Source: Phaeosaccion multiseriatum (lineage: Eukaryota; Ochrophyta, other classes). Taken from it: a stretch of 64,000 nucleotides of DNA. The notes below the pieces were generated by a model, which saw only the letters and a list, made by a program, of their open reading frames with translations, was not told the DNA's origin and did not search any database. A program made the translations under genes and the position numbers. The stretch spans positions 372,001 through 436,000 of the forward strand of contig OZ218955.1 of assembly GCA_965112735.1 (NCBI GenBank), given 5' to 3'. Positions 20,128-33,000 of the stretch are shown here, in pieces (position 1 is the stretch's first letter; every line of letters begins with the position of its first letter).

Positions 20128-23100
20128 TCAGATTTCATTCACGCCACTTCTAATCGTACATTGTAACTCATTGTCATCGGTGGCGCTTCTCTCTGCCTCA
20201 TCTCCGTAACCCCCCTCCGGCTGCTGTATCACCAACTGCTGCGGCTGCTGCCCTGTGACAGTTTCGACGTCCAGCCCTGCTTCCACCAGCCCCTGTACAG
20301 CCGCCCTCACCTGTGAGGAGTAGGTGGTGTGTGTGTGTGCGTGCGTGGGTACGGGGGTGCGTGAGAGAGGGTCACGTGCATTTTCGGTTCACAATCGAGC
20401 CTCGGAAGAGCAGATCAGCATGACTCTCCATACTGGCCTGCTGACCCTGTTTCCGTGTTGACCAGAGTTAGCTACGCCGTAGGGAGTATGCCCAATCATC
20501 TGCCCACCCACAATACGCACACACCAACCCACCTACCCACCTCCCCATCCCACTCCCACCCAGTCCACCACCCCCCCACTCACCCGCACCCACCCCACAG
20601 ACGCCCACCCACCCATACCCATCCCACCTACCCATACCCCATCCCACCTACCTGCGCGTCCAAGCAAGCTGCGGGCGTCTGGAACACCATCCCGTAGACA
20701 CACGGCTCCTCCTCTTCCACTCGCAGTAGTGTAGGGCTCTTCCCACACACAACCCTCACCTCCACCCTCCTTGATGACTTACTGAGCCCTTGGGCAGAGC
20801 ATGCGGCGCCATTGGTGTAGTGCCTATCAAAGTGTTCATAAATGTGTGTGTGTGTGTGTGTGTACATGGATGTAATGGAGGACATGTGGGAGAGAGAAGG
20901 GAGGGAAGGGTAGCAGCAAAGGCATGTCCGTTCAGCGTTGAATGTACCTTCTCTCTTGCGCCTGACTAAATCTCCCCCCCCCCCCCCCGAGCCCGAAACT
21001 CTCTCTGTATGTACGAAGAGATCTATGTAGCTGCCACCCAACCCCGCCCACACCCACAGCCACCCACCCATACACCCACCTCCATCTACCCACACACATC
21101 CACACACACACCCACACTCATCCACCCACCCCACTCCTAGACGCACCAGGTGAAGTAGTCAAGGCCTGTTGGGGCCGTGTCATTCTCTATTCTTGTATCT
21201 GCGTCTTGCTTTCCGCCGCCGAGTCTGTGCCTCTGCCCGTAGCCCGTCCAATCCCCGAGGAGCAAGCTGCCTTGCCTTGCGGCTCCGAAAGGGCATAACG
21301 AATACACGTACTCCTGCCCCGCCGCACAGTACCATGGTAAACAGTTGGTGATACAGCAACGCATGGGACAGAGATACAATGAAAGGGGCACAAGGCAAGG
21401 AGGGTGACAAAAGTCTTGGTGCCCATTGGTTGTAGCACGAGACGGACAGCCCCCTCCACCCCTCCCCTCTCCTCCCCTCCCCCTTCCACTCTCCCTCCCC
21501 CTCCCCCCCACCCCCTACCTCCTGTGTCCTCTCGAAGCAGCGTCCGTCGTGCATGCCCGCGAATATCTGCCCCTCTCCATAGTCCCTGTCGAGCCTCTCC
21601 AGTGCCTCAACCTTCACCTCGACAAGAGCAGGTGGAGAGGGGGAAGGGTGGGCATCAATGAGGCAGAAGATGGCAGTAGATGGATGTGCACCATGACCAC
21701 AGAAGATGGCAGTGGATGGATGGCCAGTGAGGCAGAAGATGGCAGTGGATAGACGGATCTAACCTTGAGGTGATCGGAGCCGTCCCTCATGGCAGTGAGC
21801 ACGCCCCTGCACATGTCAATGCCCTCCCGCAGCAAGGCCGCCTTGGACAACCAACGCGCACGGCACGGCACAGCACAGCAATATCCATGTGTTGAAGTCC
21901 ATGTGTGTCCATGTGTTAGACAGTCCGTATGTGTCCATGTGGATGGTAATGTGTTAGCGTCCCCATGTGTTGTGTCCATGGCAAGAGGATGGGGGATAGG
22001 GAGGGAGGGAGGGAGGGATGGATGGATGGATGGATGGAGGGAGGGAGGGAGGGAGGGAGGGAGGGAGGGAGGGAGGGAGGGAGGGAGGGACGAACGGAGG
22101 GAAGGAGGGAGGGGGGGAGGGAGGGAGGGGAGGGGGGGGGGAGAGAGGGGTAGGAAGGGATGGAGGGAGGTGAAAAAAGGTGTTGCCATAGAGTTGCTAC
22201 AAGACAAAGGCAGCATTCGAAGTGAAACAATGACAAGAACAACAAGAACAAGTGCGATACTCCCCTTCACCCCCGTCCCCTCTCTCTCTATATCCCCTAC
22301 CGAGTCTTGCATAGCCATGGCCCACGGACGCACGCACCTCCGCCCTCTCGTAGGACAAGTCCAGCTTCGGAAACCAGCGCCGCACTGCCCAGGCCGGAGA
22401 GTCCCATGCCACTGCCAGGGCCTCCGTGACATGGAATGCCATCCAGGCTGCCCATCCGAGGTGTTTGTTGCTTGACCATAGTGATGGTGATGATGATGGT
22501 GCTGCTGGTGCTGTTGGTGCTGTGGATACTTCTGTGAAATGCATGCGGATGGCTCGGAGGAAGGGGTATCTGGAGGGGCAGGGAGGCGTGAGGGACAAGC
22601 GGGGGTGCTGAGCGTCAGTGATTGTCTGCCGTACCGTATAGATGAGTGTCTAACAACTACGGAACTACGGTCACTACGGTTCCTACTACGGTTTCTACGG
22701 TCAGTCCTTACGGGCTATCTAAAAGATCTGCCGCAACTCCGAAAAAGAAATGGGAGAGGGAAGCAAAAGAAACAGCTTGACGCACACACAAAAGAGATTG
22801 AGACCCCCCTCCTCCTGCTGAAGCTCCTGCTCCTCCTCCTCCTACTCCTCCTCCTCCTCCTTCTCCTCCTCCTCCTCCTCCTCCTCCTTCGTCCTCGCTC
22901 TACCAACTGACTGGCTGGTTGACTGGCTGGCTGGCTGGCTGGCTGACTCACCGTCTATAGTCCAGCAACGGACTGAACGCCGCCAGCCCCACCTCGTCGC
23001 ACTCCGCCAGCCACTGTTGTACCACCAACTGGTCTAACCCCAGCCCCAGTCCCATCCCGCTCCCCCAGCGAAGAAGAGCCGACAGGACCGACGGAACACT

Positions 23101-24715
23101 CCACAAGCCCGTCCACACCACCTCCCAGCACAGGCGTAGAGGGGTGGCTAGCACCAAACCGAGGGTGCGGTACAACCAAATCATGCCGGTGCGGAGTCCG
23201 TCCGGCTCGTTGAGGACCGGTCCGAGAAGAGCGCTTTTCCTGTAGGCTTGTGTACGATCTGCGTCGCTCACGCCTCGGCTCTCCCCTCGGGACTGAATGT
23301 AGTCCTGTGGGAGTTGGTTGTCCGTTCGTTCACAAATGAAACGATTGAATACAAATGGCACGCGCTCTTGCTGCAAGCTCACGACGGGAGTGACAGGAGG
23401 AAATCATGGTGCGGGTACGTGTGTGTCTCTCTCACACACACCCATACACACACATGGCCGCACACACAGACACACACATACACACACATGGGAACGTGTG
23501 TGTCTCTCTCTCACACACACCCATACACACACATGGCCGCATACACAGACACACACATACACACACAGACACACACACCGACACACACACACCTTGAGCA
23601 CCAGGGTGCGGTCGAAGCGTTCGTCGAACCACTCCAGCGCGAGAACGGCTTCCATCCCCACGGCCTTGCCATTCTTCTTCTTCTTCTTCTTCTTCTTCTT
23701 CTTCTTCTTCTTGCCCTCCCCGCCACCCCCCTTGCCCCTGCTCCTCCCTCCTCGCCCCCCTCCCCCCGCCATGTCAACGAGAGCCTGTTGCTGTGCCTTT
23801 CTGATTCCCTCGTTCCGCACTTCGGTAGCGTCAGGAACGGCGTGTACTTTGCAAACGGAGGGTTGGATATGGGACCACTGTGGGGTTGATACGTGGAGAG
23901 GACGAGAGGGGGAGGAGGGAGAGGGAGAGGGAGAGGGATGGAGAGGGGGCAGAGAGGAAGTAGGGAAGTAGGGGGGGGGGGGGGGAGAAGACGAGGAGCA
24001 GGAAGAGGGAGCACGTTTAAAGGGCCCAATGAAAGGGCAAACAGGAGAGGGAGGGCGACGGACGGATGGATCGGATACGATACCCTCGCTCAGGTGGCAG
24101 CAGATGGTACTACATGGCACTAGATGACACTAGAGGGTGCCTGTAAGGATGCCCTCCACTCACCTCTACGCACTTCTCCGCTCTTTGTATTCTCTCCTCT
24201 CTCTCAAGCTTCTCTTCCCGAGGCAGCAGCACCTGTGCTCCATCCATTCAGCCCGGGCCCGGAGGGAGGGGAAGCAACACAACAAGACAAGCGGGGGCAA
24301 GAAGGAGCCAATTGGATGGACACTCTGCTGAGTGTCGAACATCGATACCCACGGAGGGTGGGAGGGGTTGGTTGCGCTGAATAGATACCCATGGTGGGTG
24401 GGAGGGTGGGATACGCCGCACGAGCTTCTTGGTAGGGAAGCGAACGTGTGCGCTCTGGGTTGTGGGGCGTTTCGATGTCGATATCGACACAAATCGGTAG
24501 TGTTTGATAACAATCTTTGGGTGGGGGGCCCTCGCACAGAGGGCCAAAAGCTGAAACTGAAAGTCAAACTGTGGACCACCACCGTGCCCAGCCTTGTCTT
24601 GTCTTACCTTGAGCTGTAGCATGAGCTTTGTCACCCCCTCCTTGTCTTCCCCGGTGCTCCCCTGAGCAGCCTGATTGGCCCACTGCCACAGCAGGCGCTT
24701 CGACTTGACCTGTCG

Positions 24716-24758
<43 letters not shown>

Positions 24759-26108
24759 TGCACGTGTGTGTATGTGTGTAGGGGTATGTGTGTGCATGTG
24801 TGCGTGTGCGCGCGCGTGGCATGAGACAGCGTCGGAGTAAACCTCTCCCCACTTACTGCTAATGCACCCTCTACTGCCTGACTGACTGACTGACTAACCG
24901 ACTGACGGACTGACTAACCGACTGACCGAATGACGGACTGACATGATTGACTGACTAACAGACTGACTGACTGACTGACTGACCGACCAATTGACTGACT
25001 GATTGACTGATTGCCTGATGGACTAAGCGAGCTCACGACTGACTGAATGACTGACCGATTCACCGACTGTGACTTATGACTGACTGATTGACCGACTGAC
25101 TCACTGACCTGCATGTCCCTCCGGTTGGCCCTGCCCTTCTCAGCAGCCCAATACGCATCCACAGCCTGCTCCTGCAAAGCCTTCACCGCCGGCCCGCAGC
25201 CCTGCAACGAAGGGAGGCGTGGTTTCAGTTCCATGCTCAGTGTATGGACATGGACTCGGATTACATCGAGAAAACCAATCATGTCGGGGAGCCAGCGCAG
25301 CACCACATATAAATCACCAGCACCACGTAACCGCATTTAAGTCTTACGTACACTTACGTGAGCATCGCAGGCTGCTTCTCGCTCCCAGGGCCCGCCCCGC
25401 TCGTCGCTCCCGTCGCAACAGTCGCACACTCCGTCCCACACGCGGGAGGACGGGATGGTGACACGCAGCGCAGAAGGGAGGGGGGAGGGGAAGGTGGAGC
25501 CGGAGTCCGACCACGCCGATGTTTCGCCACCACAGGTGAAGCTGTGAGGATGGCAGTGCAGGGGGAGAGGGGGTTGGGGAGGGGATAGAGGGAAGGGGGC
25601 ATGGAAACTTGAGCACCTAGCCAGAGCCCAGAAAGCATTACTCGCCCCGTGACTGGGCTACATGGTGTTGTTGCGACGCACTGAATAGAAAAGGCGAGAC
25701 ATATCTGGCCTCACGTTTGCTCCTATCATGGCGACATTATTATGTCACTCAGTACCCGACCGAACGTGCTGTGTCTGTCGAGGCGTTGGCTACCCAGCGA
25801 AAGAGCGGGACTCTTCCCTTCCCATCCTTCCCCCTTCTCACCCCCCCTCACCTGCTTTGCCGGTGGGAGCAGCCTGGCGAGTGGAGCTCGTCTCTCCCGT
25901 CCTGGCAGTCGCAAAACCCATCGTCGACATCACCGGGCAGCAGCTCGATCATAGGCCCCCCTCCATCGGCCACGCAAGATGGTGCTTCCCCTTTCTGTGG
26001 TGCTCGTGAAGCCCCTTTTGTTCCTCCTGCCACTGTCCTAATCGTCGCCGTCGCTGCCAATGCGGTCAGCGCTATTGCCTCAACCAAGCGATGGAGAGCA
26101 GAAGTCAT
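20128..26108 (-). CDS. PRKCSH: glucosidase II beta subunit (PRKCSH/GTB1-like), 12 exons
   Basis: Exons: 26108-25852, 25541-25358, 25201-25109, 24709-24608, 23877-23593, 23304-22952, 22569-22338, 21841-21764, 21617-21519, 21313-21147, 20823-20652, 20310-20128; 734 residues. An N-terminal hydrophobic signal is followed by two LDL-receptor-A-like units ending DDGFCDCQDGRDE and VWDGVCDCCDGSDE, both hallmarks of this subunit, then a charged helix. The C-terminal MRH lectin domain has YGEGQIFAGMHDGRCFE, EYVYSLCPFG, YTNGAACSAQG, VRVVCGK and a final PAAC. It tethers the catalytic alpha subunit in the ER and recognises N-glycan mannose for glucose trimming and calnexin-cycle quality control. Oddities: a Lys run in exon 5; extra exons 6-7 with a Trp/Leu-rich hydrophobic stretch (TGMIWLYRTLGLVLATPLRL) between coiled coil and MRH; no KDEL-type ending, the last residues being GVNEI. 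Confidence 0.9.
22000..22135. repeat. GGGA/GGAT microsatellite in a glucosidase II beta intron
   Basis: Purine-rich tetranucleotide array (mostly GGGA, with a GGAT block near 22018-22036) inside the intron between 22338 and 21841. Confidence 0.9.
24875..25107. repeat. degenerate GACT tetranucleotide array
   Basis: About 230 bp of imperfect GACT/GACC/GATT repeats fill the intron between exons 3 and 4 of the glucosidase II beta gene and reach to within a few bases of the exon 3 donor. Confidence 0.85.
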
Positions 26109-26382
26109 CTATCCTGAGAGGGATGAAAAGATCAACGAGCTGGGAGGAAAGCTTTCCCTTCTCCCTTCCCCTCCGCTCTCCCTCGGTTCTTGATCATCCC
26201 TGCGCCAAAGAGAGGCTCTCGCAATCCATGTGTGCAAAAGTGGTATTGCCTGTAAAAAAGGGGTGCGGCGCGGTCTCAACGGCCCCTTGACTTACGTGAA
26301 TGAATTCGTTGACTTACGTGTAGCTCTCGCTGCGCGCAGCCCCTCATCATTTTGTCCTGGAGGGAGCCCTCCACCCGCCTCC
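26109..26382. promoter_or_regulatory. 274-bp divergent intergenic region
   Basis: This is the whole gap between the minus-strand glucosidase II beta start (26108) and the plus-strand helicase start (26383), so both promoters must lie here or overlap the coding ends. I see no convincing TATA box. The call rests on gene positions only. Confidence 0.5.
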
Positions 26383-29300
26383 ATGGCCCAGCAGATACCT
26401 TCTGCGTTGCTCTTGTTGATTCTGGTAGCTCCAGTGGTATCCTTCGTTCCGCACAGCTGCCCCAGCGGCTTGTCTGCTCACGGCAAAGGAGCTCATCCGT
26501 CGAGCAAGCATCAGCACCAAGAAAGACAGCGGCAACGCTTTGCTCTTGAGCATCAGCCGCGCCACAGCCACCATGCTCAGCTCTTGCAGAGAAGGCTTCA
26601 GCACGTGTTGAAGCCCAATGGGAGGACCTCTGTGCTTGCTGCGTTCAGCCCTGAGCAATGGGAGGCCGGGGCAGAAGGCGGCCGGGGAAGAACGGGAAAG
26701 CATCAGCAGATAAGAGTAGGAGGAACGAAGAGGGGCAAGAAGAGATCTAGACTGAGTATGGAGGGCGGGAGTGCTGAAGAGGAAGGACAGCAGGACTGCG
26801 AGAGCGACGAGGATGGAGGAGGAGACGCGCCCCAGGGCGTCAACACCAAGCCTTCTCTCGGCTTTGGAGGTAAGACGGAGAAGCCTTCGGTTGCACATAT
26901 ATTGCAGGCGCCACAAGATGTGCCTCCGTTGCTTTCTTTGCTTTTGAAGCAGCCCCCCCCTCCCACGTCCATGTGTAGACAGACCTTCTCTTCACCGTAG
27001 TAGTCGCCCACCCACTGTTCACGCGTCTATCTGATGTGCCTCTTTTGTCCTCCTTCCTCTACCGCCCGTTGTCGTCGATGCTCTCGTCAATACAATGCAA
27101 TGCAATTATTCCCTCCGAAGCAGGGGTAAAGCCGATGATGTCTCAGGCAGCGACGCTTGACGCATTCGGCATCCCCTCCACCCCCCCTGTGACAGCCGTG
27201 GAGGAGCAGGGCGGGGATGAAGAGGAGTATGATGAAGAAGAGCTAGTAGGCGACGAGGGGGAAGTGGAGGAGTTTGGGATGCTGGACCTTGAGATGGATG
27301 CCCAACTGGAGCAACTCGGAGACGTGGACTTTCTGGAAGACGAGTGGGACGAGGATGAGTACGACAATGGCTATGACATGGATGGATATGATGAAGATGA
27401 AGAAGAAGAAGATGATGATGATGATGATGCCGATGCCCTTGACGCCTCCCATTTGAAGGAGGCGGCAGGGAGGGCGGGAGAACAGGGGCAGCAGGAGACG
27501 AAGCTGCAATCACAAGGAGAGGAGGAAGAAGGGGGTGCACAGGGGACAGAGGGAGAAGGAGTAGGAGAGGAGGAACCTCCTTCGGCGCCTCTGAGTCAGT
27601 ACGAGCTCGGCATGCGGCTGCTGCAGAAGGACACTGAGGCGGAGAGGGCAGCCGTCAAGGCGAGGAGGGGCAAGCGCAAGGGAAAGGACAAGAAAGATGA
27701 GCTCCTGGGCATGCTCATGGACGACCTCACTCCCGCTCAGGTATCGTACGAATTTAAATTCCACCTGTTGATACTGTTTCAGTTTCAGTGGATGCTTGAC
27801 CCTTGGCGAGGGTCACAGGGTTTGTCTCGAGCACGAAATGGGTACAGAACGGCCTGCGGAGCTTCCGGACCTCCCCCTATCCTCTTCTATTTGCCTCCCC
27901 TATCCTCTTCTATTTTCTCCTCATCTCTTTGTTTGCCTCGCTCGCTCGCTCTTTCCTTCTTAAACGACGCACATTTTGACAACCCAACACACGTACACGC
28001 GCGCCCGCAGCGCGCGGAGATTGAGCGCATGCAAGCGGCTCAGGAAGAGGCGGAAGCGGCGGCCGACGGGTACGACGGTATCGCTGATGAGGAGGGGGAG
28101 GAAGGTGTCATCGACTTTGACCTGGGCTCGGCCGGGGACGAGGGTGAAGGGGAGGATGAGGATGCGGAGTTTGGGGAGGGGGGGTTCGGGAGTGGAGGGA
28201 GGTATCGACCCGTGACGGCGGGGGGCTTTGGGCACCTCGTACCGGATGAGGATGATTTTGAGTATCAAACGATGCTTGCTAAGGCAGAGGGACGACCGCT
28301 ACCGAGGAGGGTCAAGAAGGTGAAGAGGAAGGGGCTAGAGGATCGGAGTTTGGGGGGCGGCTTTGGGAGCGGGGTGGGGGGGGAGGGGGAGGAGGAGGAG
28401 GAGGAGTGGGAAGGGGTGCGGCAGGGGGCGGGGGCCATCTTGCCGAACTCACGCACCACGGCTTCGGCGAAAAAGATGGTGAGTGAGTAAGTTAGTGAGT
28501 ACATCGGAGTAAGTCAATGGTTGCGTGAGGGAGTGAGGGAGTGAGTGAGCTGGGGACTGAGCGAGTGTGTGGGTGTGGGAGTGAGGGAGTATGTCTCTGA
28601 TTTCCCGCCACATATACCTCCAATCTTCCTCTCCTCCCCTCCCTCGAACCCGTGTGTGAGCAGCTGAAGCGAGCGGCGAAGCGGAAGGACGCGGAGGTAA
28701 GAGCATCTGCCACAGCCCATCCACTGCCATCCCACCCCATCCCACCCCACGCCACCCTTCCCCCGCGCCGCCCTCCCTCCCTTCCCGTAGGCTTTCACGC
28801 CCCTCCCTAACCCCCTCCCCTCGCTCCCTCCCCATCCACTGCCATCTTCAGGTGTCGATAGCGCAAGGGTCCCTCAACTCCTCGTACATCATCCCCTCCG
28901 ATATGAGTATGATCAGTACCCAGTCCTTCTCAGCCCTGGGGCTCAACCCGGACACGCAGAGGGCCATCGATGAGGTCAGTGTGGCTGTATCATCAACTGC
29001 TGTATCACTGTCACTGCTCTGGTTTGTCATCGCTGCATCACCCACTGTTGTTCATCACTGCGCTGCTGTGTCGCTCTATCACCTAACTGCTTTATCATTA
29101 TTATCATTTATCACCAATTGCTGTACCACCTCTGTACGACCAACTGCTGTATCACCAACTGCCGTACCTCAGGTGTTGTTCTACGAGAACATGACGATGG
29201 TGCAGGAGGCCACTCTGCCTCCGTGCAAGGACGGTATGAGCATCGTAGCCAGGGCCAAGACCGGCACTGGCAAGGTAAGGAAGTGGGTATCCCACAGTGG

Positions 29301-29669
29301 ATTGGTAGGGGGGTGTCACCCCTCCCCCTCCTGCGCCTGTGCCTTTCCTTGTCCGCTGTCCCTCCTCTTACCACGTACACACCGCTGCCTGGATCACCAA
29401 CATGTATATCACTCCACTGCTGTATCATCTACCGTTGCCATACCACCAACTGCCGCACCTCAGACGCTGGCGTTCCTCATCCCCGCCATTGAGCGCATCA
29501 CGTCCCTCAACGCCGCACAGAAGAGAGGCACCAGCGTGCTTATCATCAGGTACAGTACAGTACAGTTTACTTTACTTCACTTTAATTCACTTTATTGTAT
29601 CGACCCCACGATCCAAAATATCGACCCTCACCCCCGAGTGGGCAGTGGGGTACAGATGTTTGAGAAAGA

Positions 29670-29746
<77 letters not shown>

Positions 29747-30002
29747 ACAGGAAAATTCGGTTCTGTCGTTGTCAAAGGAGTGGGCGCCCTTGCTACGCTC
29801 CCCTCCGCCTTCCTCTGACGATCGCCCCCCTCCCCACGGCATCCACGGCCATCCCCCCCCCCCTTCCCCATCCGCTGCCATCCCCAGCCCCACCCGCGAG
29901 CTTGCCCGTCAGATCGGCGTGGAGGCGATGCAGCTGTGCACCTTTCACGATCTCAAAGTGGACATTTGCACGGGGGGAGGCAAGAAGACCGCCTGGGTAC
30001 GT

Positions 30003-30063
<61 letters not shown>

Positions 30064-33000
30064 CCGCCTCTCTTTCCCCCTCTCGCTCTCTCACACACAT
30101 GCACACACACTCTCCTGTCTTTGTCTTTCCGCCTCTCTTCTCTTTCCGTCTCTCCACCCTCTCTACACACACAACTGTCTTTCCCTCGCCCCCCCCCTCT
30201 CTCACACACGCACGCACACACACACACACCTACAGGACATTGCGTCTTTCAAGAAGCGCATCCCTGACATTCTTGTGGCCACTCCGGGCAGGCTCGAGGA
30301 CCACCTTATCAACAGTCCAGTGGTCAGCAGGATGCTGCAGCCAGTCAAGGTCAGGGGGGATGGCAGGGGGGATGGCAGAGGGTGGCAGTGGATGGCAGTG
30401 GATGGCAGTGCGTGTGCTTGGGGTTAGCTCAGAAATGAGGAGAGACTGCGCCATGCGGTGTGTTAATGTGTATTAATCTTGTTTGTCTCGTGCTGAACCT
30501 CCGCGTAAAGGCTCGTTAAACCCTCTTGTTGAAACTCCGCCAACCCGCCCTCCCTCTGCGTCCCCTGCCCCTCCCCTCCCCCTCCCCGCCAGGCCCTAGT
30601 CTTGGACGAAGCGGACACCCTCCTGGATCTCGGTTTCCGAGACGCCATTGAGCGCATCCTCTCCCACCTGCCCGACCGCAGGCAGAGACAGACCATGCTC
30701 TTCTCGGCCACCATGCCCCCTGACGTTACAGAAATTGCTAACTTGGCACTTGGGCCGGGCTATGCCTACGTTGATACTGTGGGGGAGGCGGAGATCGCCG
30801 TGCATGAGCACGTACCTCAGGTGAGAGGGGGGAGGGAGAGGGAGGGAGAGGGAGGGAGGGAGGGGGGGAGGTAGGGAGAGAGAGGGTTGCATGGTTGGTG
30901 GGTGGGTGGGGAGGGGAGCGAGGGAGAGGAGGGAGAGGGGAGGGAGGGATGGAGGGAGGATGCGGAGGGATTGGGGGAAGGGGGGAGGGGAAGGTTAATG
31001 GAGGAGGGACAATTGGGGTTTCTGGGGGTGTGGGAGGAAGGGAGGGGTATGAAGGGAATGGGAGTGAGGAAGGGCGGGAAGAAAGGAGGGATTGGATGGA
31101 GGGAGAGGGGGGGTATGCTCAAACTGAAACTGAAACAACTCAACGATCGATGGAGAGAGGTGATGACCTTCGGTACACGCGTGTGAGGGGCCGCATTTGT
31201 TGCTGACACTTAGAACCCGTCGGCAAGCATGCGGCTCCGTGATCACAAGCCGTGGGCCACAGCGCTCGCAGTCTGATCTCTCCATCGATCAGTCAGTCAT
31301 TCAGTCATTGAGTCATTCAGTCATTGAGTCAGTCAGTTAGTTAGTCATGAAGGAAGGAAGGAAGGAAGGAAATGCAGGAAGGCAAGGGAGGGAGGCAAGA
31401 AAGGTAGTCAGTCAGTCAGTCCATCAGTCAGTCGGAGGGGGTGGGATAACATGTAAGGAGAAAGGGCCTCGGGAGGGCCCGGTGTCGCCTCACGCACACA
31501 CACACACACACACACACGCACACACACACACACTCACTCACACTCAACTCGTTTGAGTGACTCAGCATCATCGCGCGCTTGGTCTCCTCGTCCTCCCCGC
31601 CCCTCCATCCCCCGCCTCCTTCACAGGCGTACTACATCACTGAGCTGGAGTCACAGACGGCGACGCTCTTTCACATACTGCAAGACGCCATCGACGCCGA
31701 ACCCTACGGACACAAGGTCAGTTGCACTTTCAGCTTATTAGACCTGCCAAGGTTCAGTTGCAGTTTCGGTTTCAGCTTATCTGAAACTGAAACTGTGTAT
31801 GTCAATGATGAATGTCAGGTAATTGTGTTCTTCCAGACGGCCCGGCTGGTGCAGTTGTACTCCGAGCTCGCCTCACAGATGGGCATGCCGGTGCTGGAGA
31901 TGCACAGCAGACGCACGCAGGCACAGCGCAATCAGGTGGGTGCATCGGTGGGCGTGTTGGTTCATCACATCACCTGCGTACCTCTGTACCTCTCTCTCTA
32001 CATCCCCCTCTCTCTTTTCCTTCCTTCTATCTGTCTCTCTTTGTACCTACCTGCTTCTCTCTAACCTGCCTTCTGCCTGCCTCTCTCTCTCTTACCTACC
32101 TGTCCCCCTACCTGCCCCGCCCTGTCCTGTACGCCATACTGCTGCATCGCCAACTGCTGAACCACCAACTGCTGTATCACCAACGGCTGTACTCCGTACC
32201 AGGTGTCGGACCAGTTCCGAGACAGGTCTGGAGTCATCATGTTCACGAGTGACGTCAGGTGCGTTATGTGTGGCCCAGTGATTGGGTCCCTCGCCCCCCA
32301 TGAGCTCATGCCCTCTCATGACGCCCACTCATACCCACTCGTACCCACTCCACCCCTCTTTCTCCCTTCCTCCCTCCCTCCCTCCCTCCCTCCGTCGCTC
32401 CGTCCCTCCCTCCCTCCCTCCCTTCCCCCTTTCTCTATCTCCCTCTCTCCCTGCCTGCCTCCCTCCCTGCCTCCCCCCCTCCTCAGTGCCCGAGGGCTGG
32501 ATTACCCCGATGTGACTCTGGTGGTGCAGGTGGGCTGTCCTTCTGACGACAATCAGTACGTTCATCGTCTGGGCAGGACAGCGAGGGCCGGCAAGGAAGG
32601 TAAGACGACCGACCCTCTCTCTCTTTTCTCCATCACTTCCTTCCTCTCTCTCTTCTCCTGTATCTCTGTATCTCTGTGTGGTTTGTGTCTCTGCCTCTGG
32701 CTAGTCTCTGTCTCTTGTCTCTGTTTATTTGCGTATGTACGTCTGTGTATGCTTGCGTGCGGGCTTGCCTTGAGAAGGAGCGTTCCATTAGAGGAGCAGC
32801 CCTCAGCAGTCGGACTGGGCACAGACGAAGGCCAAGACGCTGTTTGACGGCTTGACACTTCTCCCCCCGTCTAGCGACCAAGGTGCAACGCGCACATGCA
32901 CTCACGCTCACACTCGCACACACGCACACACACGAAACGCACCCCCACTCTACCCTACCCCACCCTACCCTACCCTACCCTACCCTACCCTACCCTACCC

